A DNA stretch of 64,000 nt from Corynebacterium terpenotabidum Y-11 (GCF_000418365.1 NC_021663.1:806001-870000); one strand, 5' to 3'; shown: positions 19,792-29,681, counted from the first letter of the stretch. Numbers and translations are program-made. The notes: generated by a model from the letters alone, not told the origin.

Positions 19792-21213
19792 GTGAAGACC
19801 ACTCTCGCTCCGTTCCTCGCTGCTGCCTGTACTGCCCTCGCCGTTGTCGCCAGCTGCCCGGTCGCCTCGGCCGACCCCGTCGCCGCAACCCCGGCCGCTC
19901 CCGCAGACCTGGGGACACGGTTAATGCACCGCGACCTGGATTCCACCGACAGCGTCCCGTGGTCCGGCCCCGGCGACGCCCCCACCGTCGACTTCTCCGT
20001 GCCCGGCGGCGTCTGCTCCACCGTGTTCCAGGGATCCGACGGCTTTCCGGTCGCCCTGTGCACCAGGTACCTCGGCACCGAATACGGACTCACCCCCATC
20101 GCCCCGTCCGTCGTCCTCTTCGATCCGCAGACCGCACAACCACTGGCGTCCCTAGAGCTGCGTAAGACCGGGCTGCTCGGCGGGGTCTACGGCTACCTCG
20201 ACGACCAGGATCGCGTCGTCATCGCCGAAGGACACTCGATCCTGCGCATTTCCCACCAGGTCACCGACGGTCACTGGGAACTGACGGTCGATGAGAGGAC
20301 TGAGCTGCCGGATCTGGGCACCACAGCGTCCATCGCCGGGCTCGCCCCCGACGGGGCAGGCCGGGTGTGGTTCATCACCGAGGACGCCGTCGTCGGGACC
20401 GTCGAGGCCGACGGTACCGGCCGCGTCACCGCCCTGGGGACCGGGACCCCAGGTGGGGAGAAGATCGCCAACGGGCTTACCCCCCGACCCGACGGGGTGA
20501 GCGTACTGACCAGCCACGCGCTCTACGAGGTGGCGTCCGGCGGTACCGGAGATCCGGTTGTGCGCTGGTCACGGACCTATGACCGTGGATCGGCACGCAA
20601 ACCGGGGCAGCTGTCCTGGGGGTCAGGGACCACGCCGACCTTCTTCGGGCCGGACAGCTCCCGGGTGGCCATTGTCGACAACGCCGATGAGCGTCCGAAT
20701 CTCCTGGTCCTCGACGCGGCGACCGGGGACACGGTCTGCACCATGCCCGCCTTCGAGACGTCCGGCCAGGGGACGGAGAACTCCCTGATGGCCCACGGCA
20801 AATCCCTGTGGATCCCGTCAACCTACGGTTACCAGTACCCGTCAATGTCCGTCGACGGGGAGTCCGTGCCGGCCGAGGCGGACTTCCAGGGTGGGCTGAC
20901 CCGCATCGACCTGGAGACGGACGCCACCGGGCAGGAACACTGCGTCCGGGCCTGGGAGAAAGCCGTGAAACTGGACACCCTGCCGGAACTCACCACCGGG
21001 GACAACCGGATCTGGGCGTTGTCCCGGGACGCGGACGCGGCGACCGTCAGCGTGGTCGGGATCGACGCCGAGACGGGGGAGGAGGTCAGCCGCACCCGGG
21101 TGGGCGTCCTGCCGGTCGATTCGCCGCTCCAGCTCACCGGCATGATCGCGCCGGACGGGACCCTGTGGCAGGCGACGGCCACCCGGATGCTGAAGATCGC
21201 GCCGGGGCAGTAG
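19792..21213 (+). CDS. Secreted protein, probable beta-propeller
   Basis: 473-residue exported protein. The first 28 residues are a Sec signal peptide ([20 protein letters not shown], then ending ASADP with an AxA cleavage site). The mature part consists of repeating short beta-strand units such as [39 protein letters not shown] and [19 protein letters not shown], which look like blades of a propeller of the SMP-30/quinoprotein type. Cysteines come in small numbers and could form disulphides. The function is unknown. The start is GTG at 19792. It sits behind a clean palindrome and is probably individually regulated. Confidence 0.65.
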   Translation: MKTTLAPFLAAACTALAVVASCPVASADPVAATPAAPADLGTRLMHRDLDSTDSVPWSGPGDAPTVDFSVPGGVCSTVFQGSDGFPVALCTRYLGTEYGLTPIAPSVVLFDPQTAQPLASLELRKTGLLGGVYGYLDDQDRVVIAEGHSILRISHQVTDGHWELTVDERTELPDLGTTASIAGLAPDGAGRVWFITEDAVVGTVEADGTGRVTALGTGTPGGEKIANGLTPRPDGVSVLTSHALYEVASGGTGDPVVRWSRTYDRGSARKPGQLSWGSGTTPTFFGPDSSRVAIVDNADERPNLLVLDAATGDTVCTMPAFETSGQGTENSLMAHGKSLWIPSTYGYQYPSMSVDGESVPAEADFQGGLTRIDLETDATGQEHCVRAWEKAVKLDTLPELTTGDNRIWALSRDADAATVSVVGIDAETGEEVSRTRVGVLPVDSPLQLTGMIAPDGTLWQATATRMLKIAPGQ

Positions 21214-21311
21214 AGCGCTGTGCGGGGACGCGGCGGGGACGCGCCGAGGACGACCCGGGAGCGTCAGTCAATCGCCCACGGACCGGTCACGTTCCACGTC
21301 CGGCCCTGCAC

Positions 21312-21317
21312 TAGACT
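21312..21317 (+). promoter_or_regulatory. -10 element of valS (leaderless)
   Basis: TAGACT, 8 nt before the valS GTG. Confidence 0.55.
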
Positions 21318-21325
21318 GTGCAACC

Positions 21326-24136
21326 GTGACTGATCAGACCAGCAGCAGTACCTCCAGCAGCAACGACAGCAACGGCGGCAACCGCGCCGACCGCCTCCCG
21401 AAGCAGTGGAACCCCACCGAGGTCGAGGCCGACCTCTACCAGGGGTGGGTGGACGCCGGCTATTTCCACGCGGACGCCACCAGCGATAAGCCGCCGTTCT
21501 CCATCGTGCTGCCGCCGCCGAACGTCACCGGTCAGCTGCATATGGGCCACGCCCTCGACCACACCCTCATGGACGCCATGGCTCGCCGTAAGCGCATGCA
21601 GGGCTACGAGGTGCTGTGGCTGCCCGGTTCCGACCACGCCGGCATCGCGACCCAGACCAAGGTCGAGGCCATGCTCAAGGAGACCGAGGGCAAGGACCGC
21701 TTCGACTACGGACGCGAGGAGTTCGTCGAGCGGGTCTGGGAGTGGAAGAAGAAGTACGGCGGCGTCATCCAGAGCCAGATGCGCGCCATCGGCGACTCGG
21801 TCGACTGGGACCGGGAACGCTTCACCCTGGACGAGGGACTGTCGCGCGCAGTCCAGACGATCTTCAAGGAGCTCTTCGACCGCGGCCTGATCTACCGTGC
21901 CAAGCGCATGGTCAACTGGTCCCCGGTGCTGCGCACCGCCATCTCCGACATCGAGGTCGTCTACTCCGACGATGAGGGTGAGCTGGTCACCCTGCGCTAC
22001 GGCGATGTCGAGGGAAAGGGACCGCACGCCGACGTGGCCACCACCCGTGTCGAGACGATGCTCGGCGATGTCGCCGTCGCCGTCCACCCCGACGACGAAC
22101 GCTACAAGGACCTCGTCGGTACCTCCCTGCCGCACCCCTTCCTCCCGGACCGTCAGATGATCGTCATCGCCGACGACTATGTCGACCCGGAGTTCGGTAC
22201 CGGCATGGTGAAGATCACCCCGGCGCACGACCCGAACGACTTCGCCATGGGCACCCGCCATGATCTCGACATGCCCGAGGTTATCGACGCCACCGGTCAC
22301 ATCGCGAACACCGGCACTCGCTTTGACGGGCTCGACCGCTTCGAGGCCCGCGAGCAGATCCGGCTGGCCCTGGAGGAACAGGGGCGCGTCCTCAAGCGCA
22401 TCCACCCCTACGTCCACTCCGTGGGCCACTCCGAGCGGTCCAAGGAAGCCATCGAGCCGCGCCTGTCCGAGCAGTGGTGGGTCAAGGTCGAGCAGCTCGC
22501 CAAGATGTCCGGGGACGCCGTCCGTGAGGGCGACACGGTCATCCACCCCGCCTCCCAGGAGCCGCGCTGGTTCGACTGGGTCGACGACATGCACGACTGG
22601 TGCATCTCGCGGCAGCTCTGGTGGGGCCACCGCATCCCGATCTGGTACGGGCCCTCCGGTGAGATCGTCTGCTGCGGTCCCGACGACGAGAAGCCGACCG
22701 GTGAGGGCTGGCACCAGGAGAACGATGTCCTGGACACCTGGTTCTCCTCGGCCCTGTGGCCGTTCTCCACGATGGGCTGGCCGGACGCCACCGACGAGCT
22801 CGCGAAGTTCTACCCGACCTCCGTCCTGGTCACCGGCTACGACATCCTCTTCTTCTGGGTCGCCCGGATGATGATGTTCGCCACCTTCGCGGACACGATC
22901 GAGGGCTCCACCCTTGACGACGGTGAATCCGGCACGACGAAGGACCAGCGCAACGGCCGCCCGCAGGTGCCGTTCACCGACGTCTTCCTCCACGGCCTGG
23001 TCCGTGACGAGCACGGTCGGAAGATGTCGAAGTCCCTGGGTAACGGCATCGACCCGCTCGCCTGGGTCCGCGACTACGGGGCGGACGCCCTGCGCTTCAC
23101 CCTGGCCCGCGGCGCGAACCCCGGCACCGACCTGCCGATCGGTGAGGATTCCGCCCAGTCGTCCCGCAACTTCGCCACGAAGCTGTTCAACGCCACGAAG
23201 TTCGCCCTGATGAACGGGGCGAAGGTCCTCGGCACCGACGAGCAGGACGCCTTCCCCGCCCGCGAATCCCTCACCGACGCCGACCGGTGGATCCTCGACA
23301 AGCTCGAAGAGCTGCGCGTTCTCGTCGACACCCACCTGGACCGCTACGAGTTCGCCGTGGCGAACGAGGCCCTGTACCGCTTCGCCTGGAACGAGTTCTG
23401 CGACTGGTACCTGGAGATCGCCAAGGTCCAGATCCCGCGCGACTGGGACGCCGCCACCGACGCGGAGAAGACCCGCGGGGAGAACACCCGCCTGGTCCTC
23501 GGCCGCGTGCTCGACACGGTCCTGCGGCTGCTGCACCCGGCGATGCCCTTCGTCACCGAGACGCTGTGGAAGGTCCTCACCGAGGGCACCGAGGGCTACC
23601 CGGAAAGCCTCGTCGTCGCGTCCTGGCCGACATCCTCGGACACCAACGGGGGAGTGGACGCTGACGCGGACGCCGCCCGCCGCATCGCCGACGTCGACAA
23701 GCTCGTCACTGAGCTCCGTCGTTTCCGCGCCGACCAGGGCGTCAAGCCCACCCAGAAGGTCCCCGCCCGGTTCGATGCCGCAGCCGCCGACCTGTCGGAG
23801 CTGGAGGACGCCGTCCGCTCCATCGTCAAGGTCACTGTGCCGGGCGATGACTTCACCCCGACCGCGAGCGTGGAACTGCGCCTGTCCACCGCGACGATCA
23901 CCGTGGAGCTGGACACCTCCGGCACCGTGGATGTCGCCGCGGAGCGCAAGCGTCTGGAGAAGGATCTTGCCGAGTCGACCAAGGAGCTGGAACGCGCCGA
24001 CAAGAAGCTCGGTAACGAAGGCTTCCTCGCCAAGGCGCCCGAGCAGGTTGTCGCGAAGATCCGTGAGCGTCAGCAGATCGCCGTCGAAGAGGTCGCCCGT
24101 ATCACCGCCCGTCTCGCCGAGCTTCCGGAGAAGTAG
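21326..24136 (+). CDS. valS: Valyl-tRNA synthetase
   Basis: Charges tRNA-Val; class I synthetase with editing domain. 936 residues. Seen: HIGH-type motif [18 protein letters not shown] near residue 65, editing domain with [22 protein letters not shown] motif [14 protein letters not shown], anticodon-binding helical domain, and a C-terminal coiled-coil arm (about 870-936, [20 protein letters not shown]). The start is GTG at 21326, leaderless. A Ser/Asn-rich stretch of about 15 residues precedes the conserved start. Its stop overlaps the folC GTG. Confidence 0.97.
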   Translation: MTDQTSSSTSSSNDSNGGNRADRLPKQWNPTEVEADLYQGWVDAGYFHADATSDKPPFSIVLPPPNVTGQLHMGHALDHTLMDAMARRKRMQGYEVLWLPGSDHAGIATQTKVEAMLKETEGKDRFDYGREEFVERVWEWKKKYGGVIQSQMRAIGDSVDWDRERFTLDEGLSRAVQTIFKELFDRGLIYRAKRMVNWSPVLRTAISDIEVVYSDDEGELVTLRYGDVEGKGPHADVATTRVETMLGDVAVAVHPDDERYKDLVGTSLPHPFLPDRQMIVIADDYVDPEFGTGMVKITPAHDPNDFAMGTRHDLDMPEVIDATGHIANTGTRFDGLDRFEAREQIRLALEEQGRVLKRIHPYVHSVGHSERSKEAIEPRLSEQWWVKVEQLAKMSGDAVREGDTVIHPASQEPRWFDWVDDMHDWCISRQLWWGHRIPIWYGPSGEIVCCGPDDEKPTGEGWHQENDVLDTWFSSALWPFSTMGWPDATDELAKFYPTSVLVTGYDILFFWVARMMMFATFADTIEGSTLDDGESGTTKDQRNGRPQVPFTDVFLHGLVRDEHGRKMSKSLGNGIDPLAWVRDYGADALRFTLARGANPGTDLPIGEDSAQSSRNFATKLFNATKFALMNGAKVLGTDEQDAFPARESLTDADRWILDKLEELRVLVDTHLDRYEFAVANEALYRFAWNEFCDWYLEIAKVQIPRDWDAATDAEKTRGENTRLVLGRVLDTVLRLLHPAMPFVTETLWKVLTEGTEGYPESLVVASWPTSSDTNGGVDADADAARRIADVDKLVTELRRFRADQGVKPTQKVPARFDAAAADLSELEDAVRSIVKVTVPGDDFTPTASVELRLSTATITVELDTSGTVDVAAERKRLEKDLAESTKELERADKKLGNEGFLAKAPEQVVAKIRERQQIAVEEVARITARLAELPEK

Positions 24137-25710
24137 TGGCCGACAACACTAACAACACAGCCGACACCGACAACGCCGACAACACCGCCGACGCAGTCAA
24201 CACCCGCGACGGTTTCGGCGAGGTCAACCTCGGCGCGTCCGGCCTGGATCTGCCCATCGATCTCAACGAACCTGCCGCGGACGACGCCCCGGTCCACCGT
24301 CCGGTGAGCCCGGAGGATCTCGCTGACCTCGCCCAGGTCGAGGCAGAGCTCAATGGGCGGTGGAACGAGACCCACATCGATCCCAGCCTGGACCGGATCA
24401 ACGAGCTGATGGACCTGCTGGGCAACCCGCAGCGCGCCTACCAGGCGATTCACGTTGCCGGGACGAACGGCAAGACCTCCACGGTACGGATGATCGAGTC
24501 GCTGCTGCGCGCCTTCCACCGCCGCACCGGACGGACCACCAGCCCGCACCTGCAGATCGTCACCGAACGCATCGCCGTCGACGGCGTGCCGCTCCACCCG
24601 GCGGACTACGTGCGGATCTGGCGGGAGATCGAACCCTACGTCGACATGGTGGACGCCGCCAGTGAGGCCAAGGGCGGGCCCCGGATGAGCAAGTTCGAGG
24701 TGCTCGTCGCCATCGCCTACGCCGCGTTCGCGGACGCCCCGGTCGACGTCGCCGTCGTCGAGGTTGGGATGGGCGGACGCTGGGACGCCACGAACGTCAT
24801 CGACGCCGATGTCTCCGTCATCACTCCGGTCGGCCTGGACCACACCGACTACCTGGGCGACACCGTCGCCGAGATCGCCGGAGAGAAGGCCGGGATCATC
24901 AAGTCCCGGTGGAACCGGGATGATCTGCTGTCCCCGCCGGACAATGTCACCATCGTCGCCGAGCAGGAACCCGAGGCGATGGAGGTGATCCTGGCCAGGG
25001 CCGTGGAGGTCGATTCTTCGGTTGCCCGCGCCGGTTCCGAGTTCGGCGTTATCGAGTCCGGTATCGCCGTCGGTGGGCAGACGCTGAGCATCCGTGGTCT
25101 TGGCGGAGAGTACGACAATATTTTCCTACCGCTGTCCGGTGCCCACCAGGCCCGCAACGCCGCCGTGGCGCTGGCTGCGGTGGAGGCCTTCTTCGGCGCC
25201 GGTGCCGGACGCCAGCTCGACGTCGACACGGTCCGCCGCGGCTTTGCCCAGGTCCAGTCTCCGGGCAGGCTGGAACGGGTCCGGGCCACCCCGTCGATCT
25301 TCATCGACGCGACCCACAACCCGCACGGGGCGAAGGCCCTGGCCGAGGCACTTGACCGGGACTTCTCCTTCCGGCGCCTCGTCGGTGTGGTCTCCGTTCT
25401 CGGGGACAAGGACGCCCGGGGCATCCTCGCCGCCCTGGAACCGGTCCTCGACGAGATCGTCGTCACCGACAACGGGTCCCCGCGGGCCCTCGACACCGAG
25501 ACGCTGGCCGAGTACGCCCGCGACGCCTTCGGTGAGGAGCGGGTCCACGTGGCCTCCGCACTGCCGGGGGCCGTCGAACTGGCCGTGGAACTGGCTGAGG
25601 ACGACGGCGGTTTCGACGGCGGTATGGTCTCCGGAGCCGGCGTCCTGGTTACCGGATCGGTTGTCACCGCCGGGGAGGCCCGCACCCTGTTCGGCAAGGA
25701 CCCGGCGTGA
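24136..25710 (+). CDS. folC: Bifunctional folylpolyglutamate/dihydrofolate synthase
   Basis: Adds glutamate to dihydropteroate and to folates. 524 residues, Mur-ligase fold. Seen: P-loop HVAGTNGKTSTVRMIESLLR near residue 112, GRTTSPHLQIVTERIAVDG, VAVVEVGMGGRWDATNV, DHTDYLGDTVAEIAGEKAGI, and C-terminal DATHNPHGAKALAEAL. About 70 residues precede the conserved region and are Asn/Asp/Thr-rich, coming from imperfect GCCGACAAC repeats. The GTG start overlaps the valS stop by one base, so translation is coupled. Confidence 0.94.
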   Translation: MADNTNNTADTDNADNTADAVNTRDGFGEVNLGASGLDLPIDLNEPAADDAPVHRPVSPEDLADLAQVEAELNGRWNETHIDPSLDRINELMDLLGNPQRAYQAIHVAGTNGKTSTVRMIESLLRAFHRRTGRTTSPHLQIVTERIAVDGVPLHPADYVRIWREIEPYVDMVDAASEAKGGPRMSKFEVLVAIAYAAFADAPVDVAVVEVGMGGRWDATNVIDADVSVITPVGLDHTDYLGDTVAEIAGEKAGIIKSRWNRDDLLSPPDNVTIVAEQEPEAMEVILARAVEVDSSVARAGSEFGVIESGIAVGGQTLSIRGLGGEYDNIFLPLSGAHQARNAAVALAAVEAFFGAGAGRQLDVDTVRRGFAQVQSPGRLERVRATPSIFIDATHNPHGAKALAEALDRDFSFRRLVGVVSVLGDKDARGILAALEPVLDEIVVTDNGSPRALDTETLAEYARDAFGEERVHVASALPGAVELAVELAEDDGGFDGGMVSGAGVLVTGSVVTAGEARTLFGKDPA

Positions 25711-26267
25711 GGATCGCGCTGTACCTCGGCTCCGCCACCGGTACGTCACCGGCCTACCGCGAGGCGACCGTGCGCACCGTCGAGGTCCTCGCGGCGTCCG
25801 GCCACGAACTCGTCTACGGCGGCGGCTCCGTCGGACTGATGGGCGTTGCCGCGGACACCGCCCTGGCCGCGGGAATGCCGGTCCACGGCGTGATCACCCG
25901 GCACCTCATGGACGGGGAGACCGGGCACTTCGGCCTGACCAGCCTCGACATCGTCGAGACGATGACCGAGCGCAAGGAACGGATGGCCTCGATGGCGGAC
26001 GCCATGGTCGCGCTGCCCGGTGGCATCGGCACCCTCGAGGAGTTCTTTGAGGTGTGGACCGCGCAGGTGATCGGTGTGCACCACAAACCGGTCGCGCTGG
26101 TGGATGTCGAGGACTATTGGGCGCCGATGCTGGACATGCTCGACCACATGGTGGCCCGGGGATTCCTGTCGCAGGCACACCGGGACAACCTCATCCGGGT
26201 GACCGATCCGGAGGATCTGCCGGCCGCATTGGACCTGTGGGCACCGGCTGCGGCAAAGTGGTCGTGA
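25707..26267 (+). CDS. LOG-family protein (nucleoside 5'-monophosphate phosphoribohydrolase-like)
   Basis: 186 residues. Seen: GSATGTSPAYRE near the N-terminus, LVYGGGSVGLMGVAAD and the hallmark PGGIGTLEEFFEVWTAQ. LOG proteins release free cytokinin-type bases from nucleotides in plants and actinobacteria; in most bacteria the true substrate is uncertain. The GTG start overlaps the folC stop (GTGA). Often misannotated as lysine decarboxylase; the motif decides for LOG. Confidence 0.88.
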   Translation: MRIALYLGSATGTSPAYREATVRTVEVLAASGHELVYGGGSVGLMGVAADTALAAGMPVHGVITRHLMDGETGHFGLTSLDIVETMTERKERMASMADAMVALPGGIGTLEEFFEVWTAQVIGVHHKPVALVDVEDYWAPMLDMLDHMVARGFLSQAHRDNLIRVTDPEDLPAALDLWAPAAAKWS

Positions 26268-26328
26268 ATGCGGCGAATGCCGTGGACACGCCAGTGGTTG
26301 TGACTGTCGTGACGAGAAAGTGGGAACT

Positions 26329-26778
26329 GTGACTGAGAAGAATCCGGACCTCGGCCCGCTGGGCATGGGCCACGAACCGGACATCGACCCGTTCAAGGGA
26401 CTGAAGGGCATGATGGCCGGCATCATGCTCATGGAGGCGATCACCGTCTTCCTCATCCTCCCGGTGATCTGGAAGATGTGGGACGGCGAACATGCCACCC
26501 CCTTCAACCTCATCTACATCGGGGTGCTCGCCGGGGCGATGACGGTGGCCTCCTTCCTGCAGTTCCGACCGTGGGCGGACGCGATGAACATCATCCTCCA
26601 GGGGTTCCTGGTGCTCGGGGTGATCGTGCACCCGGTCGTGCTCGTCGTGGCGGTGCTGTTCATCTGCGCCTGGTGGTACACGTACTACCTGCGCGGGCAC
26701 CTCAAGCAGCGGATGGCGAAGGGGCTGCTGCCCGCACAGCACTACCACGAGCCGGATAATTCCGATTCGGGGATGTGA
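26329..26778 (+). CDS. DUF4233-type small membrane protein
   Basis: About 149 residues with four hydrophobic segments: GIMLMEAITVFLILPVIW, NLIYIGVLAGAMTVASF, IILQGFLVLGVIVHPVVL and a shorter AVLFICAWWYTYYL. It resembles the DUF4233 protein that follows folC in many actinobacteria; the function is unknown. The GTG at 26329 is preferred; GTG at 26320 is in frame. The end of the gene is unusual: its stop codon (26776-26778) lies inside the first copy of a 53-bp direct repeat. Confidence 0.75.
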   Translation: MTEKNPDLGPLGMGHEPDIDPFKGLKGMMAGIMLMEAITVFLILPVIWKMWDGEHATPFNLIYIGVLAGAMTVASFLQFRPWADAMNIILQGFLVLGVIVHPVVLVVAVLFICAWWYTYYLRGHLKQRMAKGLLPAQHYHEPDNSDSGM

Positions 26779-26876
26779 CCGGGGGCTGCCGGTGGGGTGA
26801 CGGTCTGTTTGGGAGGGGACGGCTCGGGGATGTGACCGGGGGCTGCCGGTGGGGTGACGGTCTGTTTGGGAGGGGA
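26767..26876. repeat. 53-bp perfect direct repeat (two copies, 57-bp period)
   Basis: 26767-26819 and 26824-26876 are identical as far as I can read; a decayed third start (GAGCTCGGACGATGTGAC) follows. The first copy contains the stop codon of the DUF4233 gene, so the array grew from its 3' end. Confidence 0.85.
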
Positions 26877-26937
26877 GAGCTCGGACGATGTGACGGGACT
26901 CACCGGGGATGCAGTTGTCGCACCAGTTTTCCGACGG

Positions 26938-26943
26938 TATAAC
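26938..26943 (+). promoter_or_regulatory. -10 element of the flavin reductase gene (leaderless)
   Basis: TATAAC, 8 nt before the ATG at 26952. Confidence 0.5.
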
Positions 26944-26951
26944 TGGTTGAC

Positions 26952-27515
26952 ATGACAACTACCTTGGGTGCTCCCCGTATCGCTCTCTTCGCCGGCACTG
27001 TCCGCGAGGGCCGCAACTCCATCAAGATCGCCGAGTGGGCGAAGTCCGTCCTCGACACCGCCGACATCGACGCGGAGTTTGAGATCCTCGACCTCGCTGC
27101 TCAGGAACTCGGCAAGTTCACCTCCGCCACCCCGCCGCGTATGCACGAGGGTGCCTACGAGGAGCCGGAACTCGCCGCCTGGTCCGAGAAGGTCGGCAGC
27201 TTCGACGGCTTCCTCTTCCTCACCGGTGAGTACAACGGCTCTGTGCCCGGCGTCATGAAGAATGCCGTCGACGCCCTGTTCGCCGAGTGGACCGAGAAGC
27301 CGGTCGGCTTCATCGGCTGGGGTTCCACCGGAGCATCCTCGGCGCTCGACCACTGGCATACCGTCGTCACCTTCCTCGGCATGTCCATCGTCGGCGAGGA
27401 CCTCAAGCTCCCCTTCGCTGAGTTCTTCCCGGACTTCACCTTCACCCCGGGTGAGGCGCAGGACGCTGCAGTTCTGGCTCTCGGCACCGCCGTCGCCGCT
27501 GCTGCCACCAAGTAG
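26952..27515 (+). CDS. NADPH-dependent FMN reductase-family flavoprotein
   Basis: 187-residue flavodoxin-fold protein. Seen: phosphate-binding loop IALFAGTVREGRNSIKIAEW where FMN reductases have G-S-x-R-x-x-S, the flavin-contact motif FLTGEYNGSVPGVMKNAVDAL (equivalent of P-E-Y-N-x-S) and GFIGWGSTGASSALDH. It probably reduces FMN or quinones with NADPH; the physiological role is unknown. Leaderless. It lies between two sets of tandem repeats, so its flanks are plastic. Confidence 0.82.
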   Translation: MTTTLGAPRIALFAGTVREGRNSIKIAEWAKSVLDTADIDAEFEILDLAAQELGKFTSATPPRMHEGAYEEPELAAWSEKVGSFDGFLFLTGEYNGSVPGVMKNAVDALFAEWTEKPVGFIGWGSTGASSALDHWHTVVTFLGMSIVGEDLKLPFAEFFPDFTFTPGEAQDAAVLALGTAVAAAATK

Positions 27516-27522
27516 GCACCGT

Positions 27523-27613
27523 CACTGGGGCAGCTCACTGGGGCAGCTCACTGGGTCAGCTTGCCGGGTCAGCTTGCCGGGTCAGCTTGCCGGGTCAGTT
27601 CACCGGGTCAGTT
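27523..27613. repeat. 13-bp tandem repeat, 7 copies
   Basis: Units run CACTGGGGCAGCT (x2), CACTGGGTCAGCT, TGCCGGGTCAGCT (x2), TGCCGGGTCAGTT, CACCGGGTCAGTT. It starts 8 nt after the flavin reductase stop. No spacers, so not CRISPR. Confidence 0.9.
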
Positions 27614-27641
27614 CGGTGGGTGGCCCGTGCTGTATCTCATG

Positions 27642-27683
27642 CACTGCATCCCCCACACTGCATCCCCCGCACCGCATGCCCCT
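27642..27683. repeat. 14-bp tandem repeat, 3 copies
   Basis: CACTGCATCCCCCA, CACTGCATCCCCCG, CACCGCATGCCCCT, in the same 345-bp gene-free gap (27516-27860). Confidence 0.8.
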
Positions 27684-27715
27684 CAGTCCCGGCCCGGACT
27701 GCAACATTATGCGTG

Positions 27716-27733
27716 CTGTAGCAGGAGCTACAG
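27716..27733. terminator. Short perfect hairpin in the gap before the DUF559-like gene end
   Basis: CTGTAGC-AGGA-GCTACAG, 7-bp stem with a 4-nt loop. It could end transcripts from either side. The rest of the gap shows no gene. Confidence 0.35.
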
Positions 27734-27860
27734 AAGCGCAAAAGCTCTCTGACCTCCATGTTTCACCGTGGTGGACCGCGTTGAGAACGCATGATGTCGA
27801 CGCATAATCTTGACCCGGTGGGAGCCCGCTGATGACGGTCCTCCCCTCGACACTGACCGG

Positions 27861-28964
27861 TCACAGCCGGGACAGGCACAGCTTCACCCCGTCGGCGACC
27901 GTCCGCCACAGCAGGTCATCGTCGATGAGATGCCCGTAGGTCAGGCGCAACGGATGCCAACCGAGGTTCGCCAGCGCCGCAGTGACCTGCGAATCCCTGT
28001 CCCGACGGTCCTTCGTCAAGTGCCCGGACCCGTCGTACTGCAGCGCCAGCCGGAATTCCCCGATCCCCAGGTCAAGGCGGGCGATGATTCGGGCAGTCCC
28101 GGTCGCGCCGCCGTGTACCGGATCGGACACCGACCCGTCCGCATGGACCACCAGCTGAGGCGTCACCACCGGGATCGACGTCAGTGCCCCACGTGCAACC
28201 AACACCCGCAGAATACGCAGGACCTTCAATCGCATGACCGTCTCCATCGGGGAGTCCGTGCCCTGGTCAGCCACCGCCAGGATGCGCTTCAACGCCGACG
28301 CATTGAACTGGTCACGGCAGGCATCCAAGAGAGCCGACGGCGCCACGTTGAACAAGGTGCAGAACGCGTCGACAATCTGGACCGCACGAAGTCCGCGGTC
28401 CGTGAGCCCGGTCCCGGGAACCGCGTACCAGCTGTGCCCACCCCGCCACACCGATTGAAGACAGTGCACCAGTGTCAGGACCGGGGGAGTGACCCGCAGG
28501 TCGGGGCACCGCGGATCAATCTGCACCGGGTCTACCGCCGCCAACGCCGGAGTACGGCGGCGGACTGTGCAGTCGTTGGCGTCCCTCGCTGTCCGTGGGG
28601 TGACCGGCGCGATCGCACAGGTGTCGGCGTCATCGCAGAACCAGGGCAGACCCCATTCCGAGGCGGCGGACCAGCAGGACAGCGTCCACCCCCGCTGTCG
28701 TTGCCCGAGGATCCTGGCCCTGGTCAGGGCATCCAGCGCATAGCGCAGCCGACGAGGATGGTGGCGGGCGCCGCGGTCGGCGTCCTCGTCGACGCGGAGG
28801 GAGGACGACGGGACCCACAGCCCGTTGACCTCCACATACCCGGAATCCTCCCGGTCGTCTACGCCCGGACGCACCCGCGTCGGGGGAGCGGCTCTGAGAT
28901 GCTCCGCCGTCGTCCGGGCGTCCGCCATCATCTGATCGAGATCCCCGCCCCGGTACATCTGCAT
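27861..28964 (-). CDS. Uncharacterised protein with C-terminal DUF559/Vsr-like nuclease-fold segment
   Basis: 367 residues. No full-length family is recognised. The last 70 residues contain RLALQYDGSGHLTKDRRD, then RDSQVTAALANLGWHPLRLTY, which has the layout of DUF559/very-short-patch-repair-like endonuclease folds (Asp-Gly-x-x-H, then D-R-x-R-D, then G-W-x-x-x-R). The middle part (LTLVHCLQSVWRGGHSWYA...) is helical; actinobacterial proteins of this build sometimes carry an AbiEi-like N-terminus, which I cannot confirm. The ATG at 28964 has GGGGAGA directly upstream; a longer frame would run into ndk. Confidence 0.55.
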   Translation of the reverse strand: MQMYRGGDLDQMMADARTTAEHLRAAPPTRVRPGVDDREDSGYVEVNGLWVPSSSLRVDEDADRGARHHPRRLRYALDALTRARILGQRQRGWTLSCWSAASEWGLPWFCDDADTCAIAPVTPRTARDANDCTVRRRTPALAAVDPVQIDPRCPDLRVTPPVLTLVHCLQSVWRGGHSWYAVPGTGLTDRGLRAVQIVDAFCTLFNVAPSALLDACRDQFNASALKRILAVADQGTDSPMETVMRLKVLRILRVLVARGALTSIPVVTPQLVVHADGSVSDPVHGGATGTARIIARLDLGIGEFRLALQYDGSGHLTKDRRDRDSQVTAALANLGWHPLRLTYGHLIDDDLLWRTVADGVKLCLSRL

Positions 28965-29033
28965 TCTCCCCTGGTCATCAGACCCGTCCCACCCCGTGCC
29001 GCCCCCACAATACGGAAGCTGAGGCAGGTCCGG

Positions 29034-29039
29034 TACCCT
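29034..29039 (+). promoter_or_regulatory. -10 element of ndk (leaderless)
   Basis: TACCCT, 7 nt before the ndk ATG. Confidence 0.5.
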
Positions 29040-29046
29040 GACCGCC

Positions 29047-29463
29047 ATGACTGAACGTACTCTCATCCTCATCAAGCCGGACGGGGTCCAGCGCGGACTC
29101 GTCGGCGAGATCATCTCCCGCATCGAGCGCAAGGGCCTGAAGCTTGTCGCGCTCGACCTGCGCGTCACCGCTCGTGAGACGGCGGAGAAGCACTACGAAG
29201 AGCACAAGGGCAAGCCGTTCTACGACGGTCTTGTCGAGTTCGTGACCTCCTCCCCGCTCATCGCGGGCGTGATCGAGGGCGAGCGGGCCATCGAAGCTTG
29301 GCGTCAGCTCGCTGGTGGCACTGACCCGGTGGCCTCGGCCACCCCGGGTTCGATCCGTGGCGACTTCGCCACCACCGTCGGCGAGAACGTCGTCCACGGT
29401 TCCGATTCCGTGCTCTCCGCCGAGCGCGAGATCGCCATCTGGTTCCCGGAGCTTTCCCGGTAG
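29047..29463 (+). CDS. ndk: Nucleoside diphosphate kinase
   Basis: Transfers the gamma-phosphate among nucleoside triphosphates through a phosphohistidine. 138 residues, standard length. Seen: N-terminal [20 protein letters not shown], and the catalytic His (about 117) in [17 protein letters not shown]. Leaderless. A very strong terminator follows and isolates it from rne. Confidence 0.96.
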   Translation: MTERTLILIKPDGVQRGLVGEIISRIERKGLKLVALDLRVTARETAEKHYEEHKGKPFYDGLVEFVTSSPLIAGVIEGERAIEAWRQLAGGTDPVASATPGSIRGDFATTVGENVVHGSDSVLSAEREIAIWFPELSR

Positions 29464-29484
29464 TTTCCGCAGGCTTTCAGTGGT

Positions 29485-29523
29485 GACAGGCCGCCGCCCG
29501 GATGATCCGGGTGGCGGCCTGTC
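29485..29523 (+). terminator. Strong hairpin terminator after ndk
   Basis: An 18-bp stem, GACAGGCCGCCGCCCGGA / TCCGGGTGGCGGCCTGTC (one G-T), with a 3-nt loop. Confidence 0.75.
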
Positions 29524-29655
29524 GACGTATCGGGCGGGGTGGACGCCGACTGTCGGACGCCACGGGGGAACGGACACCGACCCGGGCGACGTGGGGATGT
29601 CAGACCTGTCGCCGGTACATATGACACAATGAGGCAGGACGTGCAGCACCGGCCG

Positions 29656-29669
29656 GGCGATATATCGCC
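29656..29669. promoter_or_regulatory. 14-bp perfect palindrome in the rne leader
   Basis: GGCGATATATCGCC ends immediately before the AAAGGAG that serves the tiny upstream ORF. It may be an operator or an RNA stem. Confidence 0.4.
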
Positions 29670-29681
29670 AAAGGAGCCGAA

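Noticed and set aside
21311..23536. Open minus-strand frame of 741 codons
   Set aside because: Antisense shadow of valS, which has HIGH and KMSKS motifs in the correct order.
27523..27683. Possible CRISPR array
   Set aside because: Units are directly adjacent with no unique spacers, and no cas genes are in the window.
27810..29054. Plus-strand frame of 414 codons opposite the DUF559-like gene
   Set aside because: Rich in Arg/His/Pro/Gln with no recognisable pattern; the minus frame has a ribosome binding site and a nuclease-like C-terminus.
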